A program made the translations under genes and the position numbers. Positions 16,784 to 24,652 of a stretch of 64,000 bases of DNA are shown piece by piece (position 1 is the stretch's first letter; each line of letters opens with the position of its first letter). The DNA is from Amycolatopsis anabasis (GTDB lineage: Bacteria > Actinomycetota > Actinomycetes > Mycobacteriales > Pseudonocardiaceae). The stretch spans positions 215,212 to 279,211 of the forward strand of contig NZ_VTHK01000008.1 in the NCBI RefSeq assembly GCF_009765355.1, given 5' to 3'. The notes below the pieces were generated by a model. The model was not told the DNA's origin and did no database searches. It was given only the letters and a program-made list of their open reading frames with translations.

Positions 16784-17059
16784 TTCGTGCTCACACGTCT
16801 TACTTTGCCGGCTCAGTGCGGCCCCGGGGGTCCGAAAGCGCGCGCGCTTTCGGGGGCGCCTGGCTGCCGAAGGGCAACCTGCCACCGCACCGGGACCGGG
16901 TGGCGGGGTCGTGAGTCCGGCCGGTTAGAACGGGTCTGGCCACGCACGACCATCGCCCGAACGGTGGGGAAAACCCGAATGAACCCGGGGGCGAACCGGG
17001 TTTCCGAGGTCCCGCGGCGCTCCTAGCGTTGACCTCCACAGTGGACGTGAGGAGCGGAT
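16784..17059. other. Intergenic region with 22-bp perfect palindrome
   Basis: 276 bp without a gene. 16832-16853 is a perfect palindrome with arms CCGAAAGCGCG and CGCGCTTTCGG. The right end leads into the secreted hydrolase, with GTGAGGAGCGG as ribosome binding site. Confidence 0.6.
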
Positions 17060-18256
17060 GTGCGGAAGATGATCACGGCGGGCCTGGCCGCGATGGCCAT
17101 GGTCACCGTCGCCACCCCGGTGGCGGCCGAGGGACCGGCCCGGGTGAGCCTGCCGGAACCGACCGGCCGGAGCCAGCTCGGCACCGCCTCGCTGCGGCTG
17201 GTGGACACCTCGCGACCCGATCCGCTGCGCGAGCCGGAACAGCCGTTCCGGGAGCTGATGGTGAGCGTGTTCTACCCGGCGCGGGACGCGGACCGGTACC
17301 CGGTGGCGCCGCAGATGGGGGCGGGCGCGGCGAAGGCGTTCGACGAGATCGCCGGACCGGCCAACGCGGGCGTGCCCGCCGGACTGGTCGATTGGGCGGC
17401 GACGAAGAGCCACGCGCACTCCGGGGCCCCGGTCGACCGGCGCGGCGGGCCGCGGCCGGTGCTGCTGTACTCGCCGGGCGTCGCCGATCCGCGCACGTGG
17501 AACGCCACGCTGGTCGAGGACCTGGCGAGTCGCGGGTACGTCGTGATCACCATCGACCACACGTATGAGTCGGCGGGCGTCGAGTTCCCCGGCGGCCGGG
17601 TGGCGCGCAGCGTGCTGCTCGACCGCGAGCCGACCCTGGACCTGATGCGTACGGTCCTGGACGCACGCGTGGCCGACACGCGGTTCGTACTGGACTCGCT
17701 CGGCGAGATCGGGGCGCGGGTGCCCGGCCTGCGCGGTGCGATGGACCCGGACCGGATCGGCATGTTCGGCCATTCGGGTGGTGGTTTCGCCGCGCTGCAG
17801 ACCATGCACGACGACCGCCGGATCTCCGCGGCGGTGAACCTGGACGGCCTGCTGTCGATCGGCCACGAGGACGACGGCACCAACCTGTCCACGGTGGCCA
17901 CCGAAGGGGTGAACCGGCCGTTCCTGCTGCTCGGCCACGAACCGGGCGGCCACACGGCCCGGCCGTCCTGGGGATCGCTGTGGGCGCATTCGACCGGGTG
18001 GAAGGCGGACCTGCTGCTGAAGAACTCCGGCCACGCGTCCTTCACCGACGCCGAGGCCCTGCTGCCCCAGGTGGCGGCGCAGGTGAACCTGCCGGAACCG
18101 GTCTCGAAGCGGATCGGCGCGGCCGACCCGGCTCGCGTGCTCGCCGCGAACCGGGCCTATGTCGCCGCCTTCTTCGACCGCTTCCTCCGGGGCGCCGACG
18201 GCCCCCTGCTCGACGGCCCGAGCCCAGCCCACCCGGATGTGGACTTCCTCCGCTGA
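17060..18256 (+). CDS. Secreted alpha/beta hydrolase (PAF-acetylhydrolase/lipase-like)
   Basis: A 398-aa protein with signal peptide MRKMITAGLAAMAMVTVATP and cleavage near VAAEG. The alpha/beta-hydrolase fold shows the oxyanion segment VLLYSPGVADP, the nucleophile elbow GHSGGG (Ser near 237), an acidic residue region near VNLDG, and a catalytic His in NSGHASFTD near 325. Families with this layout include plasma PAF-acetylhydrolase-like carboxylesterases. The start follows GAGGAGCGGATGT; position 17060 is GTG. It is tail-to-tail with the membrane gene at 18262, with only 5 bp between. Confidence 0.82.
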   Translation: MRKMITAGLAAMAMVTVATPVAAEGPARVSLPEPTGRSQLGTASLRLVDTSRPDPLREPEQPFRELMVSVFYPARDADRYPVAPQMGAGAAKAFDEIAGPANAGVPAGLVDWAATKSHAHSGAPVDRRGGPRPVLLYSPGVADPRTWNATLVEDLASRGYVVITIDHTYESAGVEFPGGRVARSVLLDREPTLDLMRTVLDARVADTRFVLDSLGEIGARVPGLRGAMDPDRIGMFGHSGGGFAALQTMHDDRRISAAVNLDGLLSIGHEDDGTNLSTVATEGVNRPFLLLGHEPGGHTARPSWGSLWAHSTGWKADLLLKNSGHASFTDAEALLPQVAAQVNLPEPVSKRIGAADPARVLAANRAYVAAFFDRFLRGADGPLLDGPSPAHPDVDFLR

Positions 18257-18261
18257 CGCGG

Positions 18262-18819
18262 TCATACGTCCACTGTGGACAGCATCTCCGGTTTGCGCGG
18301 CGCGGGTTTTCTGGTGCGGCCCCAGGGTTTGTAGACGGAGAGAACCGTGCACGTGGTGTACATCGTGAGCGAGACGGCTCCGGCCGAGAACAGGCCGACC
18401 AGGTCGACCGGCGCGAACTGCCCGGCCGGGGTCGCGTCGACCGCGGTGACCAGGTCGTGGATCCCCGGCACCAGGGAGAACGGGGTGAGCAGGATCGCGA
18501 TCGAGGTGAGCACGAACTTCACCACCACCCACTTGTGCCGGAACAGGCCCCACCGCGTGCACAGCGACAGCACCACACCGGTCGCGAACGCGAGCAGGCT
18601 CACCGGGATCATCAGGTAGTCCCCGATCACCCCCAGCGCGCGGAAGATCGCGTGCTGGGTTTCCGGGCGGTCCGCGGTCGCGGCCGCGATCGCCATCGTG
18701 ACGTTGCCGATGGTCAGGCCGAGCCAGGTCATCGACGTGAGCACGTGCAGCAGCACGAAGAACTTGCGGGTTCGCGGGCTGAGGATTTTCCGATCGGCAC
18801 GAGTATTCATGCGATTCAT
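18262..18819 (-). CDS. Integral membrane protein (DUF2269-like)
   Basis: About 185 aa with four hydrophobic helices: FFVLLHVLTSMTWLGLTIG, YLMIPVSLLAFATGVVLSL, VVVKFVLTSIAILLTPFSL and LFSAGAVSLTMYTTCTVLSV. The HVLTSMTWLG start of helix 1 resembles the DUF2269 group of small membrane proteins. ATG 18819 is preferred over GTG 18834. It follows the CcdC-like gene on the same strand at a 45-nt distance. Function unknown. Confidence 0.7.
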   Translation of the reverse strand: MNRMNTRADRKILSPRTRKFFVLLHVLTSMTWLGLTIGNVTMAIAAATADRPETQHAIFRALGVIGDYLMIPVSLLAFATGVVLSLCTRWGLFRHKWVVVKFVLTSIAILLTPFSLVPGIHDLVTAVDATPAGQFAPVDLVGLFSAGAVSLTMYTTCTVLSVYKPWGRTRKPAPRKPEMLSTVDV

Positions 18820-18864
18820 GGTCGGCGTCGGCACGCCCGCGCGCGTCGGAGCGGAAGCGGCTTG

Positions 18865-19362
18865 TCAGCTACGCCGCGCGCCGTACGAGATCCGCTCGCT
18901 CGGCGCGAACGGCACGCCGGAGTCCAGGGCGCGCTTGCCGATCACCAGCGCCTCGCCGAGCAGGCTGACCCCGATGGACAGCGGCATCGGCCGCGCGTCG
19001 GCGTGCATCCCGCAGGCCACCGCGAGATGACCGAGCCCGAAGTTGCCCGCGAACGAAAGCACCCACACCCCGAAGGTCCACCCGGTGTAGCGCTGCCACA
19101 GCACGCCTTCCCGGGTGAACAACCGGATCGTCAGCCCGCGCAGGGCGCCGAAACCAAGCCCGGCGACGGCCCCGGCGCCGAGCCAGACCCCGTCCGTCGG
19201 CGTGAACACCGGCAGTTTGACCACGCTGTACCCGCCGATCGCGATCAGGATCAGCGGCGCGCCGAACAACTCGCGCGCGGTGAGCGGTTCCCCGCGCAGG
19301 CGCCGGATGATCAGCGCGATCACCGCGGCGGCGATCAGGCCGATCAGCAGTAGTGGATGCAT
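18865..19362 (-). CDS. CcdC-like (DUF1453) membrane protein
   Basis: A 165-aa membrane protein beginning MHPLLLIGLIAAAVIALIIRRL, with further helices around residues 35-50, 58-75, 95-110 and 125-140. The RRLRGEPLTARELFGAPLILI segment resembles DUF1453/CcdC-type proteins. It is divergent from a TetR regulator starting at 19426, which probably represses it and the downstream membrane gene. Biochemical role unknown. Confidence 0.65.
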   Translation of the reverse strand: MHPLLLIGLIAAAVIALIIRRLRGEPLTARELFGAPLILIAIGGYSVVKLPVFTPTDGVWLGAGAVAGLGFGALRGLTIRLFTREGVLWQRYTGWTFGVWVLSFAGNFGLGHLAVACGMHADARPMPLSIGVSLLGEALVIGKRALDSGVPFAPSERISYGARRS

Positions 19363-19376
19363 GGGCTCCCCCTTTG

Positions 19377-19392
19377 TGGCACGGCTATGCCA
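19377..19392. promoter_or_regulatory. Candidate TetR operator
   Basis: TGGCA-CGGCTA-TGCCA, a perfect 5-bp inverted repeat between the divergent TetR and CcdC-like genes. TATAAA at 19414-19419, 6 nt before the GTG at 19426, looks like the -10 of a leaderless TetR transcript. Confidence 0.5.
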
Positions 19393-19425
19393 AATAAGTT
19401 AGCAGGGGTGTGCTATAAAGACAAC

Positions 19426-20037
19426 GTGCCCAAGATCGTGGATCCCGAGACCCGGCGCCAGGAGGTCGCCGAGGCGGTGTACCGGGTGGTCGCCCGGGAC
19501 GGCCTCGAGCAGGCGTCCCTGCGCAACGTCGCCGCCGAGGCCGGGCTGGCGATCGGCTCGGTGCGGCACTACTTCGTCGGGCACGAGGAGCTGATGGTCT
19601 TCGCCATGCGAGCCCTGTCCGACCGGGTGGGCAAACGTTTGCTCGCGCACGTCGAGCGGCTCGGCGACCCCGCCGCGGACCGGCGTCGCCTCACCGAGGA
19701 CCTGCTCGCCGAGCTGCTGCCCCTGGACGAGAACCGGCGGGAGGAGACCGTCGTCTGGCTCGCCTTCACCGCGGCCGCGCGGACCCGGCCGGAACTCCGC
19801 CCGCTGGCCGACGAGTCCTTCGACGGGGTGCGCGCGCTGGTCCGCCGGGTGCTGCTCGGCATCCACGCGCGCGGCCGCCTCCTCGGCGGGCTGGACCTGG
19901 AGCTGGAGACCGAACGGTTCGCCGCGCTCCTCGACGGGCTCGCCCACGACGCGGTGTCCCATCCGGACCGGATGCCGTCCGAGCTGATCCGCCGCGTCCT
20001 CCGGCGGCACCTCGACTCGCTGGTCACCGCCGGCTAG
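19426..20037 (+). CDS. TetR/AcrR-family transcriptional regulator
   Basis: About 203 aa. The N-terminal HTH reads RRQEVAEAVYRVVARDGLEQASLRNVAAEAGLAIGSVRHYF, with recognition helix GLAIGSVRHYF. The C-terminal all-helical ligand domain resembles the BetI-like C-terminus. The frame extends upstream to 19357, but GTG 19426 gives the standard N-terminus VPKIVDPETR and sits at the expected distance from TATAAA. It is divergent from the CcdC-like gene, the likely target. Ligand unknown. Confidence 0.88.
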   Translation: MPKIVDPETRRQEVAEAVYRVVARDGLEQASLRNVAAEAGLAIGSVRHYFVGHEELMVFAMRALSDRVGKRLLAHVERLGDPAADRRRLTEDLLAELLPLDENRREETVVWLAFTAAARTRPELRPLADESFDGVRALVRRVLLGIHARGRLLGGLDLELETERFAALLDGLAHDAVSHPDRMPSELIRRVLRRHLDSLVTAG

Positions 20038-20110
20038 GCGGCGATCTCCACCCCGATCTCCACCCCGGAGCGGTCCAACTCCACCCGGCCCGCCGCCTAC
20101 CTTCGGCGCC

Positions 20111-20293
20111 ATGGACAAGAACGAACTCCTCCGGCTGGCCGCCGGGAAGGCCCAGGAATCGTTGCGTGGAGGGAAGATGAACGGCAAGGCGTGGCTCGCG
20201 GTCCTGGTGGTCGGGGTGCTGGTGCTGCTCGGTTTCCTCGCCTACCGGCTGATCCTGGTCGAACTGATCACCAACTTGAGCGGCCACCGCTGA
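20111..20293 (+). CDS. Small single-pass membrane protein
   Basis: Up to 60 aa, with a hydrophobic segment AWLAVLVVGVLVLLGFLAY near residues 27-45 and a positively charged N-terminal side. Two starts are possible. ATG 20111 would be leaderless. ATG 20177 has a good ribosome binding site (GGAGGGAAG) and gives a 38-aa protein consisting mostly of the helix. It lies 32 nt before the histidine kinase gene and may belong to that operon. No family recognised. Confidence 0.5.
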   Translation: MDKNELLRLAAGKAQESLRGGKMNGKAWLAVLVVGVLVLLGFLAYRLILVELITNLSGHR

Positions 20294-20325
20294 CCCCCGG
20301 CCCGTCGATGCGGTGAGATCGGGAC

Positions 20326-21465
20326 ATGGCCGGGAAACGCCCCCTGCTGCCGGACACGATCGCGCCCGGCTGGCTCGTCGTGCACGTGCTCGGCACGTTG
20401 TTCATCGCCGCGACCCTGCTCACCGCCCGCGAGGACACCGGCTGGATCTGGGCGCTCTACGGGGCCAGCGCCGCCTGCTGGACCGCGTTCGTGGTGCTGG
20501 ACCACCGGGCCGCGGCCTGGGCGGCTGGCTGCCTCGCCGTCTCGTCCCTGCTGCCGTCGGCGGTACTGGGCCTCGCGGACGACTCGTCGGCGCTGGTGCT
20601 CGCGTTCATCACGCTCGGCCGGTTCGCGGCCCTGCTCGCGCCGAGCGTGACGGTGATCGTGCTGCTGGGCCTGCTCGACATCGCCGCGGCCACCGCCGGC
20701 AGCCTGCCGGCGGGCCGGTCGCCGCTCGAGGCGGGCGCCGACCTCGGGCTGCTGCTGGTGATCGTGCTGCTCGGGCTGAACCGCCGCCAGTACGAGGTGC
20801 AGGCGAACCAGGCCGAGAAACTGCTTGAGCAAACCCACCGCGCGCAGGCCGAACACGCCCGCGCCGCCGCGCTCGACGAGCGCACCCGGATCGCCCGGGA
20901 GATCCACGACGTGCTCGCCCATTCCCTGGGCGCCCTGGGCATCCAGCTCGAGCTGGCCGAGGCGCTGCTCGCGGAGAAGTCCGATGTGGACGGTGCGCTG
21001 GCGACGGTCCGGCGGTCGCGGCGGCTGGCCGCCGACGGGCTCGCCGAGGCGCGCAACGCGGTCGCCGCACTGCGCCAGGACGTTCCGTCGCTCACCGGGG
21101 CGCTGCGCGTGCTGACCGAGGACCACCGCCGCGATCATCAGTCCGATGTGGACTTCCGCGCCGAGGGGGCCGAACGCGCGGTGTCCTCGGCCGCGACGGT
21201 CGCCCTGCTGGGCACCGCCCGGGAGGCGCTCACCAACGCCGCGAAACACGCCCCGGGCTCGCCCGTCACCCTGGCGCTGGAGTTCGCGGACGGGGCCGTG
21301 CGGCTGCGGGTGGGCAACGAACTGCCCACCACCCCCGGGGACCGGTCCGGGCCGGGCGGGTTCGGGCTGTCCGGGATGCGCGAGCGGCTCGCCCTGGCCG
21401 GTGGCACGCTGAACTCCGGGCCGCGGGGCCCGGAATGGCAGGTGTACGCGGAGGTTCCGGAGTGA
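20326..21465 (+). CDS. NarL-type sensor histidine kinase (HisKA_3)
   Basis: A 379-aa membrane kinase. About five hydrophobic segments occupy residues 15-145. A coiled linker (EVQANQAEKLLEQTHRAQAEHARAAA) follows, then the dimerisation/phosphoacceptor box REIHDVLAHSLG (His near 197) and a C-terminal ATPase with AREALTNAAKHAP (N box) and GFGLSGMRERL (G box). No periplasmic sensor domain of size is visible, so the signal may be sensed in or at the membrane. It is translationally coupled (GTGA) to the response regulator. Confidence 0.9.
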   Translation: MAGKRPLLPDTIAPGWLVVHVLGTLFIAATLLTAREDTGWIWALYGASAACWTAFVVLDHRAAAWAAGCLAVSSLLPSAVLGLADDSSALVLAFITLGRFAALLAPSVTVIVLLGLLDIAAATAGSLPAGRSPLEAGADLGLLLVIVLLGLNRRQYEVQANQAEKLLEQTHRAQAEHARAAALDERTRIAREIHDVLAHSLGALGIQLELAEALLAEKSDVDGALATVRRSRRLAADGLAEARNAVAALRQDVPSLTGALRVLTEDHRRDHQSDVDFRAEGAERAVSSAATVALLGTAREALTNAAKHAPGSPVTLALEFADGAVRLRVGNELPTTPGDRSGPGGFGLSGMRERLALAGGTLNSGPRGPEWQVYAEVPE

Positions 21466-22100
21466 TCAGGGTTGTGGTGGCCGACGACCAGCAGGTGACG
21501 CGGGAGGGATTGGTCGCGCTGCTCGGCCTGGTCGACGACGTCGAGGTGGTCGGCTCGGCCGCGGACGGGCGGCAGGTGCTGGACCTGCTCGCCGAGAAAC
21601 CCGCCGACGTCGTGCTGATGGATCTGCGGATGCCGGTGCTGGACGGGGTCGAGGCGACCCGCCGGATCACCGGGGAGCACCCCGGCACCGCGGTCCTCGT
21701 GCTCACCACCTACGCCGACGACGAATCGATCGCCGGGGCGTTGCGTGCGGGTGCGCGCGGCTACCTGACCAAGGACGCCGGGCGCGTCGAACTCGCGGCG
21801 GCGCTGCGCTCGGCGGCCGCCGGTCAGTCCACATTCGACGCCGCCGTGTCCGACCGGCTCGTCGCCGCGTTCAGCGGGCGGCGCGCGGCCGCGAAACCGG
21901 AACCGCCGGACGGCCTGACCGCCCGCGAGGCCGAGGTGCTCGGGCTGATCGCGGGCGGGCTGAGCAACGCCGAGATCGCCGCCGAACTGTTCATCGGCGA
22001 GGCGACCGTGAAGACACATATCAATAACGCCTTCGCGAAGATCGGCGTGCGGAACCGGGCCGAGGCGGTTCGCTATGCCTACCGCCATCAGCTCGGCTGA
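21462..22100 (+). CDS. NarL/FixJ-family response regulator
   Basis: A 212-aa partner of the preceding kinase. The receiver domain has the acidic pair VVVADDQQ, phosphoacceptor Asp in VVLMDLRMPVLDG (near 52) and Lys in YLTKDAG. The C-terminal LuxR HTH is LTAREAEVLGLIAGGLSNAEIAAELFIGEATVKTHINN. GTG 21462 overlaps the kinase stop. Regulon unknown; the nearest downstream unit is glnX-glnH-pknG, 134 nt away. Confidence 0.92.
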   Translation: MIRVVVADDQQVTREGLVALLGLVDDVEVVGSAADGRQVLDLLAEKPADVVLMDLRMPVLDGVEATRRITGEHPGTAVLVLTTYADDESIAGALRAGARGYLTKDAGRVELAAALRSAAAGQSTFDAAVSDRLVAAFSGRRAAAKPEPPDGLTAREAEVLGLIAGGLSNAEIAAELFIGEATVKTHINNAFAKIGVRNRAEAVRYAYRHQLG

Positions 22101-22233
22101 TCTCCGGCTGCGCTTTTCGAGTGACTTGGGACCGGTGAGCCGCCGGATCGTGGGGGATTCGAGCGTGGTGTCCCGGGACGGCGGCGGACTCGGCTACCTT
22201 CTTGCGGGTGCGGGCACGTGGTGAAGGCGGAGG

Positions 22234-23628
22234 ATGGACACGATGACGAGCACGGCGACCCGGCCCGAAGCTCCCGGGGGCGGGCGGGCGCTCCAGGCGC
22301 GATCCGGCCTGGCCGGACTGCTCGACCTGCCCGCGCAGGCCGTGCGCGGCGTGCTCCGGTTCGCGCGCACCACACCCGGCAGGCTCTCGGTGATCGCCGT
22401 CGGGCTCGTCCTGCTCTCGCTGCTCACCGGGGTCATCGGGGTGATCGCGACGCAGGACCGGAAGGACACGATCAACGACCTGATCGACCACCGCGAACCG
22501 CTCGCCGCGGCCGCCCAGCAGGTCTACCGTTCGCTGTCCGACGCCGACGCCACCGCGGCCAACGCGTTCCTGTCCGTCGGCGCCGAACCGCCGGAACTGC
22601 GGGAGCGCTACGAATTCGACATCGCGCAGGCGGGCGCCGCGCTGGCGAAGGCGGCGTCGGACTCGGCCGGGGTCGCGGACGCGGCGCAGAAGGTCGGCGT
22701 GCTCAGCCAGCAGCTTCCGGTCTACGCCGGACTGGTCGAGACCGCGCGGGCGAACAACCGGCTGGGCTACCCGGCGGGCGCCTCCTACCTGCGCGAGGCC
22801 TCCGAGCTGATGCGCGCCAGGATCCTCCCGGCCGCGCAGGACGTGTACCGGATCGACACCGACCGCCTCGCCGCGGAACAGGACGACGCGACCGGCTTCC
22901 CGTGGCTGACCACGCTGCTCGTGCTCGGCCTGCTCGCGGCCCTGGTCGCGACCCAGATCTACCTGACCCGGCGGACGAACCGGTTGCTCAACGTCGGCCT
23001 GGTCGTCGCCACCGGCGCGGTGGTGCTGATGGTGCTGTGGGGCGCGGTCGCCCTGGTCGTCCAGGGAATCCTGGTGGGCAGCGGGAAGGACGACGGCAGC
23101 CACCAGGTCGACGTCCTGGTGCGGGCCCGCATCACCGCCCTGCAGGCGCGCGCGGACGAGACGCTGACCCTGGTCGCCCGCGGGGACGGCGCCGCCTACG
23201 AAAAGGACTTCGCGGGACTGGCCGTGCAACTGGCCGGGGAGGACCGCAAGGGCGGGCTGCTCGGCGAGGCCAAGGGCCTGGTGGCCGGGCAGGCCGGTGC
23301 GCGGCACGTCGAAGCCGCGGTCGCCGACGCGGACGCGTGGCTGCGCGCGCACGCCGAGGTGCGCAAGCGCGACGACAGCGGGGACTACGACGACGCGGTG
23401 AAACTGGCCATCGACATGAAGTCGCCGGACAGCGCCGCGGCCGCGTTCGCACGCCTGGACAAGAACCTCGTCGAGGCGATTGACGTTGGGCGGCAAGGGT
23501 TTCTGGACGAGACGCGGGGCGCGGACCGGGCGCTGACCCTGCTCCCGGCCGGGGTCGCGGTACTGGCCGTGGTGGCCGCGGCGGGTGCGACCATGGGGAT
23601 CCGGGAACGCCTGAGGGAGTACCGCTGA
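22234..23628 (+). CDS. glnX: GlnX, membrane transducer of the GlnH/PknG pathway
   Basis: A 464-aa membrane protein assigned mainly from operon order, glnX-glnH-pknG, conserved in mycobacteria and corynebacteria. There GlnX relays Glu/Asp binding by the lipoprotein GlnH to the cytosolic kinase PknG. Four transmembrane segments are visible: LSVIAVGLVLLSLLTGVIGV, TTLLVLGLLAALVATQIYL, VGLVVATGAVVLMVLWGAVAL and LLPAGVAVLAVVAAAGA. Two large helical outside domains lie between TM1-TM2 and TM3-TM4. Its TGA overlaps the glnH ATG (TGATG), indicating coupling. Confidence 0.87.
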   Translation: MDTMTSTATRPEAPGGGRALQARSGLAGLLDLPAQAVRGVLRFARTTPGRLSVIAVGLVLLSLLTGVIGVIATQDRKDTINDLIDHREPLAAAAQQVYRSLSDADATAANAFLSVGAEPPELRERYEFDIAQAGAALAKAASDSAGVADAAQKVGVLSQQLPVYAGLVETARANNRLGYPAGASYLREASELMRARILPAAQDVYRIDTDRLAAEQDDATGFPWLTTLLVLGLLAALVATQIYLTRRTNRLLNVGLVVATGAVVLMVLWGAVALVVQGILVGSGKDDGSHQVDVLVRARITALQARADETLTLVARGDGAAYEKDFAGLAVQLAGEDRKGGLLGEAKGLVAGQAGARHVEAAVADADAWLRAHAEVRKRDDSGDYDDAVKLAIDMKSPDSAAAAFARLDKNLVEAIDVGRQGFLDETRGADRALTLLPAGVAVLAVVAAAGATMGIRERLREYR

Positions 23629-24593
23629 TGAAGACATCGAAGAAACTCGCCGCGCTCGCGGCGGTGCTGGCCGTGCTCGCCACCGGATGCGGCAGCGCGG
23701 GGGAACCGGTCGACCCGGCGCCGGTCGGGTCGGTGCAGCGGCCGCAGCCCGCGCACGTCGGCGGCGCGGACACCAAGGGGGGCGGCCCGGCGGCGCCGAA
23801 CGACTGCGACAAGCGGAGTCTCGCGCCGACCAACGGCACCGCCATCGCCGACGGCTCCACCATGAGCAAGATCAAGAAACGCGGCAAGCTGATCGCCGCC
23901 GTCGACCAGACGAACTACTCCTTCGGTTACCGCAACACCACCAACGGGAAGCTCGAGGGCTTCGACATCGACATGGCGAAGCAGATCGCGGCGGCGATCT
24001 TCGGCACCGCGGAAAACCACATCCAGTTCAAGGCGATCCCGTCGTCGCGGCGCGAATCGGTGCTGCAGAACGGGGAAGCGGACATCGTGGTGCGGACGTA
24101 CACGATCAACTGCGAGCGGCTGCAGAAGGTCGGCTTCTCGTCGGTGTACTACGTGGCGCACCAGCGGGTCCTGGTGAGCAAGAACTCCCCGGTCCAGGGG
24201 CTCGGCGACCTCGGCGGCAAGAAGGTGTGCGCCACCAGCACCTCGACCTCGCTGAAGAAGATCGCGACGGCGGACTCGAAGCCGATCCCGGTTTCGGTGG
24301 ACAACTGGTCGGACTGCCTGGTGATGCTGCAGCAGGGGCAGGTGGACGCGGTCTCCACCGACGACGTGATCCTGAACGGGATGGCGCAGCAGGACCCGAC
24401 CACCCACGTCGTGGGCGACGCGCTCACCGACGAGCCCTACGGCATCGGGATTCCCAAGCAGAACGAGGACATGATCCGGTACGTCAACGCGGTTTTGGAG
24501 TCGGTGCGGGCCGGGAAGTGGAAGGAGAGCTACAACCAGTGGCTCGCCGCGAGCCTCGGTGACGCGAACCCCCCGGCCGCCAGCTACCGCTGA
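23628..24593 (+). CDS. glnH: GlnH, amino-acid-binding lipoprotein
   Basis: A 321-aa periplasmic-binding-protein fold (SBP_bac_3). The signal peptide ends in lipobox LATGC (Cys 21). About 50 residues of Pro/Gly-rich tether follow, then the ligand domain starting IKKRGKLIAAVDQTNYSFG and including EGFDIDMAKQIA. There is no ABC permease or ATPase beside it, which fits its known use as a sensor feeding GlnX and PknG, not as a transporter subunit. It overlaps glnX by one base; pknG begins 59 nt downstream. Confidence 0.9.
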   Translation: MKTSKKLAALAAVLAVLATGCGSAGEPVDPAPVGSVQRPQPAHVGGADTKGGGPAAPNDCDKRSLAPTNGTAIADGSTMSKIKKRGKLIAAVDQTNYSFGYRNTTNGKLEGFDIDMAKQIAAAIFGTAENHIQFKAIPSSRRESVLQNGEADIVVRTYTINCERLQKVGFSSVYYVAHQRVLVSKNSPVQGLGDLGGKKVCATSTSTSLKKIATADSKPIPVSVDNWSDCLVMLQQGQVDAVSTDDVILNGMAQQDPTTHVVGDALTDEPYGIGIPKQNEDMIRYVNAVLESVRAGKWKESYNQWLAASLGDANPPAASYR

Positions 24594-24652
24594 GCCAGGG
24601 TGCGCGCACTAGGATCGATGGGAACGCACGCGGGAGCTTCTGGGAGGTAGCT